Assembly: GCA_024708885.1 (NCBI GenBank)
Contig: JANJXT010000007.1
Span: 1-64,000 of the forward strand
Direction of reading: 5' to 3'
DNA length: 64,000 nt
From: Thiobacillus sp.
GTDB taxonomy: Bacteria; Pseudomonadota; Gammaproteobacteria; Burkholderiales; Thiobacillaceae
The notes beneath the pieces were generated by a model, which was not told where the DNA came from, ran no database searches, and saw only the letters and a list, made by a program, of their open reading frames with translations. The position numbers and the translations under genes are program-made. Below, piece by piece: positions 34,899-44,219 of this stretch (position 1 is the first letter of the stretch; every line of letters begins with the position of its first letter).

Positions 34899-35993
34899 TC
34901 AGGCATCGCCGAGGCCCACGAGCAGAGCCCGTACGGGTGCGGGCAGCGCGGCATCCAGCGCGTCCTTCGGCGCCAGCCAGATCTGCCCCGGCGGCGTCGT
35001 GCCGCGCGGGGCGAGATGGAGTTCCAGCGGCTGGATGCGCAGCCTGAAGTGGGTGAAGGCATGGTTGAGCGCGGGCAGGGCGCGCAGCGCGCGGACTTCG
35101 AAGCCGTAGCGTGCGTGGCAATGCGCACTCGCGTCGGCGTCCGGATCGAGTTCGGGCAGGCTCCACAGGCCGCCCCACACGCCGCGGGCGGGGCGCTTTT
35201 CCAGCATCAGTTCGCCGCGGTCGCGCAACAGCAGCATGGCCACCGATTTTTCCGGCAGTGTCCGGCGCGGGCGCGGCGCCGGGAGTTCGGCGCTCCGACC
35301 TGTCTTGCGCGCCACGCAATCGGCCTGTAGCGGGCAGGTGTCGCAGGCGGGCCGCTGGCGCGTGCACACCAGCGCGCCAAGATCCATCAATCCCTGGGTG
35401 TAGGCGCGAACCTCGCGGGACGGCACGTGTGCCTCGGCGAGCTGCCACAGTGCCGTCTCGACCGCGCGCAGACCGGGCCAGCCCTCGATGCCCGCGTGCC
35501 GCGCCAGCACGCGTTTGACGTTGCCGTCCAGGATCGCGCAGCGGCGCCCGAACGCCAGCGCCGCAATCGCTGCTGCCGTGGAGCGCCCGATGCCCGGCAA
35601 GGCGGCCAGTTCTTTCTGCGTGTCGGGAAAGCGTCCGCCGTGCTGCGCCACGATCGCAGCCGCCGCGGCGTGAAGATTGCGCGCCCGGCCGTAATACCCC
35701 AGCCCGCTCCACAGCGCCAGCACCGCATCCTCGCTGGTGTCCGCCAGGGACTGTACATCGGGGAAGCGCGCAACGAAACGGGTGAAATACGGGATCACCG
35801 TCGCCACCTGCGTCTGCTGCAGCATGATTTCCGACAGCCACACGCGGTACGCATCGTCGCCGGTTTGCCAGGGGAGGTCGTGCCGCCCGTGGCGCTGCTG
35901 CCAGCGAACGACGCGCGACGCAAACGAACTCACCGCCTCCTGGCCGTCGTTCGCCACGCTCCGCTCCCCACTCACCCAATTACCCCAATCCAT
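34899..35993 (-). CDS. mutY: A/G-specific adenine glycosylase MutY
   Basis: This 364-residue base-excision-repair enzyme removes adenine mispaired with 8-oxoguanine. The order is standard: the catalytic helix-hairpin-helix region (LPWQTGDDAYRVWLSEIMLQ, LPGIGRSTAAAIAALAFG, ILDGNVKRVLAR with the key Asp), then an iron-sulfur loop (Cys-x6-Cys-x2-Cys-x5-Cys in CTRQRPACDTCPLQADC), then a C-terminal Nudix-like domain (MLEKRPARGVWGGLWSLPE). Its start overlaps the sigma-54 activator gene upstream by 14 bases. Confidence 0.96.
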   Translation of the reverse strand: MDWGNWVSGERSVANDGQEAVSSFASRVVRWQQRHGRHDLPWQTGDDAYRVWLSEIMLQQTQVATVIPYFTRFVARFPDVQSLADTSEDAVLALWSGLGYYGRARNLHAAAAAIVAQHGGRFPDTQKELAALPGIGRSTAAAIAALAFGRRCAILDGNVKRVLARHAGIEGWPGLRAVETALWQLAEAHVPSREVRAYTQGLMDLGALVCTRQRPACDTCPLQADCVARKTGRSAELPAPRPRRTLPEKSVAMLLLRDRGELMLEKRPARGVWGGLWSLPELDPDADASAHCHARYGFEVRALRALPALNHAFTHFRLRIQPLELHLAPRGTTPPGQIWLAPKDALDAALPAPVRALLVGLGDA

Positions 35994-37281
35994 GCCGCTT
36001 CAGCTTGCGATAAAGCGTGCGCTCGGTAATGCCGAGTGCGCTGGCGACGCGTGCGCGATGGCCCTGGTGGTGCGTGAGCAGGGACTGGATGTGCGCGCGT
36101 TCCACGTCTTGCAGCGCGTGTGCCGCGCTCGCCGCCGGGGCTGGAAATACAGGTGGCGCTGAAGACGCAGGCAGCCTGAGATCCTGTGCGCGGATGATGC
36201 CGTCGCGGCAGCTCAGCATCGCCTGCTGCAGCAGGTTGCGCAATTCACGAACATTGCCAGGAAAATCGTAGCCGGCGAGCGCGGCGAGCGCGCCGGGATC
36301 GAGCTGGCGGACGGCGTCGCCGCCGCTCAGGCGGCGCAGCAGGAAAGCGGTCAGTTCGGGCAGGTCGGCGCGTCGGTCGCGCAGCGGCGGCAAAGTGACG
36401 ACGATACCCGCCAGTCGGTAGTACAGGTCGAGGCGGAAGCGCCGCGCGTCGATCTCGTCGAGCAGCTTGCGGTTGGTGGCGGAAACCACGCGCACGTCGG
36501 CGCTCAGCGTCTGCGTGCCGCCGACGCGGCGGAATTCCCCGGTTTCGAGCACGCGCAGCAGCTTGGCCTGCAGACTCAGCGGAATCTCCCCCACCTCGTC
36601 GAGGAAAAGGGTGCCGCCGTCGGCGAGTTCGAACAAACCCTTCTTCAGTCCGCTGCTGCCGGAAAATGCGCCGCGTTCGTGGCCGAACAGCTCGCTTTCG
36701 AACAGGCTTTCCGGCACCGCGGCGCAGTTGATGACGATGAACGACGCGCTGGAACGGCTCGACCGCGCGTGGATGAAGCGCGCCGCGAGTTCCTTGCCGA
36801 CGCCGCTTTCACCGTACAGCAGCACCGGCGCCTCGCTCTCCGCCACCCGTGCGAGATGGTCGACGCAGGCGAGGAAGGCGGGCGAACGTCCCACCATCTG
36901 CAGCGTGTCGCAGTCGTTGCACGTTTCGGCTTCCAGCGGAAACAGCTGCTCGCCGAGATAGATCTCGCCGGACACGTCCTCCAGTCGATGTCCGCAGATG
37001 CGGGTGCGCTCCGGCTTGTCGTCGTGAAAATGGGTGTGCACCACCTCGACCGCCTCGCCGCGGCTGAACAGCGCCTGATGCGGGCAGTCCTCGCCGTTTT
37101 CATGGCACGGCCGGTCCGAATGGTGCGACACGGCGTGACAGGTCTTGCCGACGATGTCGAGCGGCGTGAGGCCGTGCGCGCTGCAGTAGCGCCGGTTCGC
37201 CGCGACGATACGGTAGTTGCGGTCGATCACCACAAAGGGCTGCCGGTGGGTGTCGATCAGGCTCTGAAGTGCTATGTCCAT
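35980..37281 (-). CDS. sigma-54 activator with cysteine-rich PAS domain
   Basis: This 433-residue NtrC-family regulator has an N-terminal PAS domain (about 10-115), an AAA+ domain (about 130-365) and a Fis-type HTH (about 395-430, RARVASALGITERTLYRKL). Walker A is GESGVGKE (157-164), the sigma-54 contact loop is GAFSGS (204-209; consensus GAFTGA) and Walker B is GGTLFLDEV. Seven Cys lie in the first 124 residues (33, 48, 60, 66, 96, 121, 124), several next to His (GKTCHAVSHHSDRPCH). The sensor may thus bind metal or haem, or respond to sulfide or redox. It is divergent from sqr, whose promoter is of sigma-54 type, so sqr is its likely target. Confidence 0.9.
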   Translation of the reverse strand: MDIALQSLIDTHRQPFVVIDRNYRIVAANRRYCSAHGLTPLDIVGKTCHAVSHHSDRPCHENGEDCPHQALFSRGEAVEVVHTHFHDDKPERTRICGHRLEDVSGEIYLGEQLFPLEAETCNDCDTLQMVGRSPAFLACVDHLARVAESEAPVLLYGESGVGKELAARFIHARSSRSSASFIVINCAAVPESLFESELFGHERGAFSGSSGLKKGLFELADGGTLFLDEVGEIPLSLQAKLLRVLETGEFRRVGGTQTLSADVRVVSATNRKLLDEIDARRFRLDLYYRLAGIVVTLPPLRDRRADLPELTAFLLRRLSGGDAVRQLDPGALAALAGYDFPGNVRELRNLLQQAMLSCRDGIIRAQDLRLPASSAPPVFPAPAASAAHALQDVERAHIQSLLTHHQGHRARVASALGITERTLYRKLKRHGLG

Positions 37282-37300
37282 AAAGGCGGCGCAGCGTGAA

Positions 37301-37344
37301 TGTCATGACATGATGGAACCTTGTCATGACGTAATGGTCATGTC
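37301..37344. promoter_or_regulatory. repeated GTCATGAC/GTCATGTC boxes (likely enhancer sites)
   Basis: TGTCATGACA (37301-37310) is a perfect palindrome. TGTCATGAC (37322-37330) and GTCATGTCA (37336-37344) follow. The boxes lie about 60-100 bases upstream of the -24/-12 promoter of sqr, the usual position for binding by a sigma-54 activator, and next to the divergent activator gene, so autoregulation is also possible. Confidence 0.55.
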
Positions 37345-37362
37345 AAACAGAAGCGGTAAGTA

Positions 37363-37397
37363 AAAAACCCGAAGTGACGCGGGTTGTTCGGGTTTTT
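37363..37397. repeat. hairpin between enhancer boxes and sigma-54 promoter
   Basis: AAAAACCCGAA (37363-37373) pairs perfectly with TTCGGGTTTTT (37387-37397) around a 13-base loop. The flanking T-runs on both strands make it look like a bidirectional terminator that isolates the divergent genes. DNA looping across it would still be possible. Confidence 0.55.
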
Positions 37398-37402
37398 CGC
37401 GT

Positions 37403-37418
37403 TGGCACGCCTGTTGCA
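37403..37418 (+). promoter_or_regulatory. sigma-54 (-24/-12) promoter of sqr
   Basis: TGGCAC-N5-TTGCA is an exact match to the sigma-54 consensus with the required spacing between GG and GC. It lies 37 bases upstream of the sqr ATG at 37455, so transcription should start near 37430. Confidence 0.85.
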
Positions 37419-37454
37419 TGGCTGCACTGTCATTCATTCAACCAAGGACAGACA

Positions 37455-38723
37455 ATGGCACACATCGTGATTCTGGGAGCGGGCGTGGGCGGCATGACCA
37501 TGGCCTACGAAATGCGCGAGTCGGCGCGGGCGGACGACAGGGTCACCGTCATTTCCAATTTTTCGTATTTCCAGTTCACGCCGTCGAACCCCTGGGTGGC
37601 GGTGAACTGGCGCAAGCGCGACGACGTCACGCTCGAAGCCGGACCGTACCTGAAGAAGAAGAACATCGACTTCATCCCGGTGGGCGCCGCGCGCGTGCAC
37701 CCGGAAAAGAACCAGCTCGAACTGACCGATGGCCGCAGCGTCGACTACGACTATCTCGTCATCGCCACCGGCCCCAAGCTCGCCTTCGATGAAATACCGG
37801 GCCTTGGCCCGACAGCGCATACGCAATCGATCTGCCATGTCGACCATGCCATCTCGGCAGGTAGGGTATGGGACGATTTCGTCAAGAAACCCGGCCCCAT
37901 CGTCGTGGGCGCCGTGCAGGGCGCATCCTGCTTCGGTCCCGCGTACGAGTTCGCCATGATCATGGATACCGACCTGCGCCGGCGCAAGCTGCGCAACCAG
38001 GTGCCGATGACCTTCGTCACCTCCGAGCCCTACATCGGCCACCTCGGCCTGGGCGGCGTGGGCGACTCCAAGGGCATGCTCGAATCGGCCATGCGCCAGC
38101 GCCACATCGGGTGGATCTGCAACGCCAAGGTGACCAAGGTCGAGGAAGGCAGGATGTTCGTCGCCGAACACAACGAGAAAGGCGAGGTCATCAAGGAACA
38201 TGAACTGCCGTTCGCCTACTCGATGATGCTGCCCGCGTTCAAGGGCATCGACGCCGTGTTCGGCATCGAGGGGCTCACCAACCCGCGCGGTTTCATCGCC
38301 ATCGACCCGCACCAGCGCAACCCCAGGTACCCGAACATCTTTGCCGTCGGCGTGTGCGTCGCCATTCCGCCCGTCGAGGCGACCCCGGTGCCCACCGGCA
38401 CGCCCAAGACCGGCTACATGATCGAGTCCATGGTCACCGCGACGGCACACAACATCCGTGCCCTCATCGACGGTCGCGAGCCCGATGAAAAGGCGACCTG
38501 GAACGCCATCTGCCTCGCCGACTTCGGCGACTCCGGCGCCGCCTTCGTCGCCCTGCCGCAGATCCCGCCGCGCAACGTCAACTGGTTCAAGGAAGGCAAG
38601 TGGGTACACCTCGCCAAGGTGGCTTTCGAGAAGTACTTCATGCGCAAGATGAAGGCCGGCACCACCGAACCGCTTTACGAAAAATACGTGCTGAAGCTCA
38701 TGGGTGTCCACAAGCTGAAATGA
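37455..38723 (+). CDS. sqr: sulfide:quinone oxidoreductase family flavoprotein
   Basis: This 422-residue FAD enzyme should oxidise sulfide and pass electrons to quinone at the membrane. The ATG at 37455 follows AAGGA; an upstream in-frame extension overlaps the promoter and is not used. An N-terminal FAD fold (VILGAGVGG, residues 5-13) is followed by the ATG motif ([10 protein letters not shown]). Cysteines at 127 (SICHVD), 159 ([11 protein letters not shown]) and 301 (VGVCVAIPP) sit where SQR enzymes place their redox cysteines, and the C-terminus is basic and membrane-binding-like. A flavocytochrome-type partner is absent. It has its own sigma-54 promoter, a divergent activator and a terminator just downstream. 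Confidence 0.88.
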   Translation: MAHIVILGAGVGGMTMAYEMRESARADDRVTVISNFSYFQFTPSNPWVAVNWRKRDDVTLEAGPYLKKKNIDFIPVGAARVHPEKNQLELTDGRSVDYDYLVIATGPKLAFDEIPGLGPTAHTQSICHVDHAISAGRVWDDFVKKPGPIVVGAVQGASCFGPAYEFAMIMDTDLRRRKLRNQVPMTFVTSEPYIGHLGLGGVGDSKGMLESAMRQRHIGWICNAKVTKVEEGRMFVAEHNEKGEVIKEHELPFAYSMMLPAFKGIDAVFGIEGLTNPRGFIAIDPHQRNPRYPNIFAVGVCVAIPPVEATPVPTGTPKTGYMIESMVTATAHNIRALIDGREPDEKATWNAICLADFGDSGAAFVALPQIPPRNVNWFKEGKWVHLAKVAFEKYFMRKMKAGTTEPLYEKYVLKLMGVHKLK

Positions 38724-38812
38724 TGCCGAGAAAACCGCTGGAACATGCGTGCATGGCAAATCGACGGGATGTGCGGTCTATTGGATGACGCCTCCTCGAG
38801 ATGCCTGCCTTG

Positions 38813-38836
38813 AAGCGCCTGCGGGCGCTTTTTTTC
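38813..38836 (+). terminator. rho-independent terminator after sqr
   Basis: AGCGCC (38814-38819), a four-base loop TGCG and GGCGCT (38824-38829) form a GC-rich stem followed directly by a run of T. It lies 90 bases after the sqr stop and before the trpG promoter. Confidence 0.8.
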
Positions 38837-38852
38837 GTCTTGAGCGGACGGC

Positions 38853-38858
38853 TATAAT
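38853..38858 (+). promoter_or_regulatory. -10 element of the trpGDC promoter
   Basis: TATAAT is a perfect sigma-70 -10 hexamer 54 bases upstream of trpG. The best -35 candidate overlaps the T-run of the terminator and is poor, so the promoter may need help or be weak. Confidence 0.5.
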
Positions 38859-38911
38859 CGTGTCTTTTGTGGCGCAGCGCCTGAAGTCACCGGCGCGCCG
38901 AAGGGATTGCC

Positions 38912-39487
38912 ATGCTGCTTATGATCGACAACTACGACAGCTTCACCTACAACCTCGTCCAGTATTTCGGCGAGCTGGGCGAGGACGTGAAAGTCGTGCG
39001 CAACGACGAGATCGACCTCGCCGGCATCGCTGTGCTGAAACCCGAGCACATCGTCGTTTCGCCCGGGCCCTGCACGCCCAACGAGGCGGGGGTGTCGGTG
39101 CCGCTGATCCGCGAATTCGCCGGCAGGATTCCCATCCTGGGCGTATGCCTGGGCCACCAGAGCATCGGTCAGGCCTTCGGCGGCAGGATCGTGCGCGCCA
39201 AGGAACTGATGCACGGCAAGACTTCGATGATTCATCACCTCGATGCCGGCGTGTTCAAGGGGCTGCCCAATCCCTTCCGCGCCACCCGCTACCACTCGCT
39301 GGTGATCGAGCGCGAGAGCCTGCCCGACTGCCTGGAAATCACCGCCTGGACCGAAGACGGCGAGATCATGGGCGTGCGCCACAGGACGCTCGCGGTGGAA
39401 GGCGTGCAGTTCCACCCCGAATCCATCCTCAGCGAACACGGCCACGCCTTGCTGCGCAATTTCCTCGCACAGACCGTCGCGGCCTGA
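38912..39487 (+). CDS. trpG: anthranilate synthase component II (glutamine amidotransferase)
   Basis: This 191-residue class I glutamine amidotransferase supplies ammonia to anthranilate synthase (TrpE) in tryptophan synthesis, and in many proteobacteria also to aminodeoxychorismate synthase for folate. Motifs are [33 protein letters not shown], the nucleophile loop [20 protein letters not shown], and the HPES His-Glu. trpE is not upstream here; the preceding gene is sqr. trpD and trpC follow in order. Confidence 0.95.
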   Translation: MLLMIDNYDSFTYNLVQYFGELGEDVKVVRNDEIDLAGIAVLKPEHIVVSPGPCTPNEAGVSVPLIREFAGRIPILGVCLGHQSIGQAFGGRIVRAKELMHGKTSMIHHLDAGVFKGLPNPFRATRYHSLVIERESLPDCLEITAWTEDGEIMGVRHRTLAVEGVQFHPESILSEHGHALLRNFLAQTVAA

Positions 39488-39579
39488 GCGCAAGCGCGCT
39501 GCATGGTTCATGCGATAATCGCGGCTTCGATCGTTCAGTGCTCGGCGGCCGTGCCCTTGCCGCCCGCCCAGGCCCCGTC

Positions 39580-40611
39580 ATGTCCATCACACCGCAGGAA
39601 GCGCTGAAGCGCACCATCGAGCATCGCGAGATCTTCTTCGACGAAATGGTCGCGTTGATGCGCCGGATCATGGCGGGCGAGCTCTCGCCCGTGATGACCG
39701 CCGCGATCCTCACGGGCCTGCGCACCAAGAAGGAAACCGTCGGCGAGATCGCCGCCGCCGCGACGGTGATGCGCGAGCTGGCGATCCCGGTCAGGGTGCC
39801 GCCGCCCAACGACAATTTCCTCGACGTGGTCGGCACCGGCGGCGACGGCGCGCACACGTTCAACATTTCCACTGCGACCCTCTTCGTTGCCGCGGCGGCC
39901 GGCGCGCGCGTCGCCAAACACGGCGGGCGCAGCGTGTCGTCCTCCTCGGGCAGCGCCGACGTGCTCGAAGCGCTGGGTGCGAACATCGCGCTCAACCCGG
40001 AGCAAGTGGCCGAATGCATCCAGACCACCGGCATCGGCTTCATGTTCGCGCCCAACCACCACACGGCGATGAAGAACGTGGCGCCGGTACGCAAGGAACT
40101 GGGCGTACGCACGATCTTCAATATCCTCGGTCCGCTGACCAATCCGGCGGGTGCGCCGAACACGCTCATGGGCGTGTTCCACCCCGATCTCGTGGGCATC
40201 CAGGTGCGCGTGATGCAGCGCCTGGGCGCGAAGCACGTGCTGGTGGTGCATGGGCAGGACGGCATGGACGAAGTCTCGCTTGGCGCTGCCACGCTGATCG
40301 GCGAACTCAGGGACGGCGAAGTGCGCGAATACACGATCCACCCCGAGGATTTCGGTCTCGCCATGATGTCCAGCCGCAATCTGCGCGTGGACAATGCAGA
40401 GGAATCGAAGGCCATGCTGCTCGGTGCGCTCGACAACCAACCCGGTCCGGCACGCGAGATCGTGGCGCTGAACGCCGGGGTTGCGCTCTACACCGCGAAT
40501 CTCGCGGCCGACATTGGCGAGGGCATCGCGCGGGCGCGCGAGGTTTTGGCCTCGGGCGCGGCACGCGCCAGGCTCGAGGCTTTCGTCGCCTGCACCCGTG
40601 GCTTTGCGTGA
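39580..40611 (+). CDS. trpD: anthranilate phosphoribosyltransferase
   Basis: This 343-residue enzyme couples anthranilate with phosphoribosyl diphosphate, the second committed step to tryptophan. The ATG at 39580 starts the family N-terminus ([20 protein letters not shown]). The PRPP loop [16 protein letters not shown], the [21 protein letters not shown] region, [20 protein letters not shown] and GPLTNPAG are all intact. It follows trpG by 92 bases and precedes trpC by 7. Confidence 0.97.
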   Translation: MSITPQEALKRTIEHREIFFDEMVALMRRIMAGELSPVMTAAILTGLRTKKETVGEIAAAATVMRELAIPVRVPPPNDNFLDVVGTGGDGAHTFNISTATLFVAAAAGARVAKHGGRSVSSSSGSADVLEALGANIALNPEQVAECIQTTGIGFMFAPNHHTAMKNVAPVRKELGVRTIFNILGPLTNPAGAPNTLMGVFHPDLVGIQVRVMQRLGAKHVLVVHGQDGMDEVSLGAATLIGELRDGEVREYTIHPEDFGLAMMSSRNLRVDNAEESKAMLLGALDNQPGPAREIVALNAGVALYTANLAADIGEGIARAREVLASGAARARLEAFVACTRGFA

Positions 40612-40618
40612 GCCGGCG

Positions 40619-41410
40619 ATGAGCGACATCCTCGAAAAAATTCTTGCCACCAAGCGCGAGGAAATTGCCGCCGCACAGAGTCGGACGCCGCTTGCCGAGA
40701 TGCGCGCGCAGGCCGAAGCGGCGCCCGCACCGCGCGATTTCGTCGGCGCCCTGCGCGCGAAACTCGACGCCGGCCGGCCTGCTGTGATCGCGGAAATCAA
40801 GAAGGCCAGTCCGTCGAAGGGCGTCATCCGCCCCGACTTCCGTCCCGCGGACATTGCCGCGAGCTACGCGCAGGGCGGCGCCGCGTGCCTGTCGGTGCTC
40901 ACCGACGCGCAGTATTTCCAGGGCAGCGCCGATTACCTGCGGGCGGCACGCGCGGCGTGTGCGCTGCCGGTGCTGCGCAAGGATTTCATCATCGACCCCT
41001 ATCAGGTCTACGAGGCGCGCGCGATGGGCGCGGACTGCATCCTGCTCATCGTCGCCGCGCTCGAAGCGACGGCGATGCAGGCGCTGGAAGCACTGGCGAC
41101 AGCGCTCGGCATGGCAGTGCTGGTCGAGTCGCACGACGCCGCCGAACTCGACGCTGCGCTCACGCTGAAGACGCCGCTGCAGGGCATCAACAATCGCAAC
41201 CTGCGCAGCTTCGAGGTCAGTCTCGACACGACCGTGTCGCTCCTGCCGAAGATCGGCCCCGAGCGCATCGTCGTCACCGAATCCGGGATCCTCGCGCCGG
41301 CCGACGTCGCCAGGATGCGCCGCCACGCCGTGAACGCCTTTCTCGTCGGCGAAGCCTTCATGCGCGCGGACGACCCAGGAACCGAACTCGCACGCCTGTT
41401 CGCCGTGTAG
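40619..41410 (+). CDS. trpC: indole-3-glycerol phosphate synthase
   Basis: This 263-residue TIM-barrel enzyme forms indole-3-glycerol phosphate from the product of the PRA isomerase step. The start at 40619 lies seven bases after trpD. Motifs are [11 protein letters not shown] (catalytic Lys), [28 protein letters not shown] and ESGI with the phosphate-binding end. It is not fused to TrpF. Directly after its stop the 75-bp tandem repeats begin. Confidence 0.97.
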   Translation: MSDILEKILATKREEIAAAQSRTPLAEMRAQAEAAPAPRDFVGALRAKLDAGRPAVIAEIKKASPSKGVIRPDFRPADIAASYAQGGAACLSVLTDAQYFQGSADYLRAARAACALPVLRKDFIIDPYQVYEARAMGADCILLIVAALEATAMQALEALATALGMAVLVESHDAAELDAALTLKTPLQGINNRNLRSFEVSLDTTVSLLPKIGPERIVVTESGILAPADVARMRRHAVNAFLVGEAFMRADDPGTELARLFAV

Positions 41411-41695
41411 CAGGCCCGCCCCGGGCCGATTGCCATGAAGCTTCCATCGTCCCAATCGCGGCGAGGGCGCCGCTCCCACATGTAGGAGGCCCGCCCCGGG
41501 CCGATTGCCATGAAGCTTCCATCGCCCCAATCGCGGCGAGGGCGCCGCTCCCACATATAGGAGACCCGCCCCCGGCCGATTGCCATGAAGCCTCCACCGC
41601 CCCAATCGCGGCGAGGGCGCCGCTCCCACATGTAGGAGGCCCGCCCCCGGGCCGATTGCCGTGAAGCTTCCATCACCCCAATCGCGGCGAGCAGC
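41411..41695. repeat. 75-bp tandem repeat array, 3.8 copies
   Basis: The unit begins AGGCCCGCCCCGGGCC and ends with GGCGCCGCTCCCACAT; copies start near 41412, 41487, 41562 and 41637. The period is exactly 75, and copies differ at a few bases. On the minus strand it reads as the widespread GTAGGAGCGGC...GCCGCGATTGG type of repetitive extragenic element. The same core (CCCGGCCCGATCGCCGTGAT) recurs singly near 59670, 62235, 63125 and 63195. It is non-coding. Confidence 0.85.
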
Positions 41696-41794
41696 CGAAG
41701 GGCCAAAGGCGCCGGTGCGTGGTGGCTGCCGCGTGAGCGGCTTTGCAACCACGGCCCGCCCCTTGCGGGTGCGCCTGCAAGCCGCTACGGCGAA

Positions 41795-43300
41795 TCAGCG
41801 CTTGCCGCCGAAAATGCTTCCCAGCACGCCGCGCGAAATGGCGCGGCCGATCTGGCTGCCGATCGAACGCGCGGCCGACTTCGCCATCGCCTCGACGGCG
41901 CCCTCGCGGCGTCCGCCACGCCCGCCGAGGATGTCGTCCAGAATGCCGCCGGACGCGGGCGCTGCCGCAGCGGCCTTGGCCTGCTGCTTCGCCGCGGTTT
42001 CGGCCGCGGCCGCGGCGGCCGCCTGCTCGGCGCGTGCGGCGAGGATTTCATACGCCGACTCGCGATCGACCGCCTTGTCGTAGACGCCGGCGACCAGCGA
42101 GGTCTGGATCAGGCGGCGGCGCTGCGCATCCGTGATCGGGCCGATCTGTCCCTGGGGCGGCACGATGAAGGCGCGCTCGACCACACCCGGCCGGCCCTTG
42201 GCGTCGAGGCAGGACACCAGCGCTTCGCCGACGCCAAGTTCGGTGATCGCGGCGACCTCGTCGAGTTCAGGGTTGTCACGCATGGTTTCGGCGGCGGCCT
42301 TCACCGCCTTCTGGTCGCGCGGCGAGAAGGCGCGCAGCGCGTGCTGCACCCGGTTGCCGAGTTGCGAGAGCACCTTGTCCGGCACGTCGGCCGGATTCTG
42401 CGTGACGAAATACACGCCGACACCCTTGGAACGGATCAGGCGCACCACCTGCTCGATTTTTTCCACCAGTGCCGCGGGCGCATCGTTGAAAAGCAGGTGC
42501 GCCTCGTCGAAGAAGAACACCAGCTTCGGCTTGTCGAGGTCGCCGGCTTCGGGCAGGTTCTCGAACAGCTCCGCCAACAGCCACAGCAGCAGCGTTGCGT
42601 ACATCTTGGGCGACTGCATCAGGCGGTCCGCGGCGAGGATGTTGACGACGCCGCGCCCGCGCTCGGTCTGGATCAAGTCCTCGATGTTGAGCATGGGTTC
42701 GCCGAAGATCCGCTCGCCGCCCTGCGATTCGAGCGCCAGCAGACCGCGCTGGATGGCGCCGATCGACGCCGCCGAGACGTTGCCGTACTCGGTGGTGAAG
42801 GCCTTGGCGTTGTCGCCGACGTAGGCGAGCATGGCGCGCAGGTCCTTCAGGTCGAGCAGCAACAGACCATTGTCGTCGGCGACCCTGAACACCAGATTCA
42901 GCACGCCGCTTTGCGTTTCGTTGAGATCGAGCATCCGCGCCAGCAGCAGCGGCCCCATGTCCGACACCGTGGCGCGCACCGGATGCCCCGCCTCGCCGAA
43001 GGGGTCCCACAGCGTGACCGGATAGCCCTGGTGTTCGAAGCCTTCCAGCTGCAACATCGCCACCCGCTCCGCCACCTTGGCGTTGCCGCCGCCCTGCTGC
43101 GAGATGCCTGACAGATCCCCCTTTACGTCCGACATGAAGCACGGCACGCCGATGCTGGAAAAATGCTCGGCCAGCGTCTGCAGCGTCACCGTCTTGCCGG
43201 TGCCGGTCGCGCCGGTGATGAGGCCATGGCGGTTCGCCATCTGCGGCAGCAGGAAGAGGTCAGTGGTGGCGTTCCTGGCGATGAGGAGCGGTTCGGTCAT
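41795..43300 (-). CDS. yjgR: HerA/FtsK-like ATPase, DUF853 (YjgR)
   Basis: This 501-residue P-loop ATPase is of the DUF853 family (E. coli YjgR). Walker A is GATGTGKT (about residues 30-37) and Walker B is [12 protein letters not shown] (about 260). Other family blocks are [21 protein letters not shown]-like sequence near residue 95, and [20 protein letters not shown]. The C-terminal 90 residues are Ala-rich coiled coil followed by a Gly-rich GGRGGRRE stretch. The function is unknown; HerA relatives move or process DNA. It is a single gene. Confidence 0.9.
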   Translation of the reverse strand: MTEPLLIARNATTDLFLLPQMANRHGLITGATGTGKTVTLQTLAEHFSSIGVPCFMSDVKGDLSGISQQGGGNAKVAERVAMLQLEGFEHQGYPVTLWDPFGEAGHPVRATVSDMGPLLLARMLDLNETQSGVLNLVFRVADDNGLLLLDLKDLRAMLAYVGDNAKAFTTEYGNVSAASIGAIQRGLLALESQGGERIFGEPMLNIEDLIQTERGRGVVNILAADRLMQSPKMYATLLLWLLAELFENLPEAGDLDKPKLVFFFDEAHLLFNDAPAALVEKIEQVVRLIRSKGVGVYFVTQNPADVPDKVLSQLGNRVQHALRAFSPRDQKAVKAAAETMRDNPELDEVAAITELGVGEALVSCLDAKGRPGVVERAFIVPPQGQIGPITDAQRRRLIQTSLVAGVYDKAVDRESAYEILAARAEQAAAAAAAETAAKQQAKAAAAAPASGGILDDILGGRGGRREGAVEAMAKSAARSIGSQIGRAISRGVLGSIFGGKR

Positions 43301-43406
43301 GGTGCGTCCTGAAGCGGTAATGCAGGGATTCTAACGGCTTGGAAGGATTGCAGGCGCAGTCACGTGTGGAAGCGTTCGCTCGCGCGGGGCGGCACACCCG
43401 GGAAAG

Positions 43407-43838
43407 TCAGAGCCCGCCGTGCGCCGCCCAGAATTCGGCTGGCGTGCGGATCGGGTCGCGGTCGGCCAATGCCAGCAGGGCTTTGTCGCCGGTGATGAGC
43501 GCATCCGCGTGTGACTGTTCCAGCGCCGCGATTAGCGTCCCCAGCACCGGCTGGCCGTCCAGGTCGGTCAGCGCCGGGTCTGCTCCGGACGCGGGTTCGA
43601 TCATTTCGGTCTGAATCGACAGGATATCCACCAAGTCTTCGATTTCGGTGGCGGACAGCCCGTGCCGGTGCGCCAGGTGCGGTAGCACGCGCTGCAATTC
43701 GTCCAGAATGAACGCCGACAGAACCACGTCAAGCGCCCCATGCCGCCACGCGCCCAGGATTTTTCCAGGTACGCTCGCCGGGTAGGCGATGCCGGATAGC
43801 AGGACGTTCGTGTCCAGTACCACGCGAAGCGTCGGCAT
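43407..43838 (-). CDS. PIN-domain toxin
   Basis: This 143-residue PIN nuclease is expected to cut RNA. The first acidic site is in VVLDTNVLLSG, and the later ones are in SAFILDELQRVLPHL and ADALITGDKALL. The ATG at 43838 was chosen because it is four bases after the antitoxin stop; the longer frame is not needed. It forms a type II toxin-antitoxin pair with the Phd-like gene. Confidence 0.85.
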   Translation of the reverse strand: MPTLRVVLDTNVLLSGIAYPASVPGKILGAWRHGALDVVLSAFILDELQRVLPHLAHRHGLSATEIEDLVDILSIQTEMIEPASGADPALTDLDGQPVLGTLIAALEQSHADALITGDKALLALADRDPIRTPAEFWAAHGGL

Positions 43839-43842
43839 GGTT

Positions 43843-44115
43843 TCAGCGCCCGGCGCGTGCGTCTGCCACCGCGGCGTCGATTTCCGCCAGTCCCTCGGCT
43901 TCAGGCGTCTCGGCGTATCCGGCTTCAATGCGCTGGCACAGCGCGTCGAAGCGCGCCTGCATGCGCCGGATGCGGGCGAACAGCCGCGCGTCCACCAGCG
44001 CCGCTACCGGCTTGCCGTCCTTGTTGATCACGATGCTGTCGTGCCGATACTGCACCTGGTTCAGCATCTCGCCCAGGTTCTGGCGGAAGGCGACCGCGCT
44101 GGTTTCGTTGATCAT
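43843..44115 (-). CDS. Phd/YefM-family antitoxin
   Basis: This 90-residue antitoxin has an N-terminal DNA-binding Phd/YefM fold (AVAFRQNLGEMLNQVQ, then IVINKDGKPVAALVDARLF) and an acidic C-terminal tail likely to wrap the toxin. The start at 44115 opens the family N-terminus MINETSAV. It precedes the PIN toxin by four bases, the usual order. Confidence 0.85.
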   Translation of the reverse strand: MINETSAVAFRQNLGEMLNQVQYRHDSIVINKDGKPVAALVDARLFARIRRMQARFDALCQRIEAGYAETPEAEGLAEIDAAVADARAGR

Positions 44116-44219
44116 GACAAGCCTCTCGTGGGAATCACCTTGACCATTATGATCATACTGGTTTGGCCTGGCAAGCCGGGTGGGGCGATTCCGTAAGCCC
44201 CAACTTTTCTTGCAAGTGT

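Noticed and set aside
41411-41695. CRISPR array
   Set aside because: The unit is 75 bp with no alternation of short repeats and unique spacers, and no cas gene is present.
40307-41752. A 481-codon minus-strand frame across trpC and the tandem repeats
   Set aside because: It runs antisense to trpC, and its repeated N-terminal peptide only reflects the 75-bp repeat (a multiple of three), not a repeat protein.
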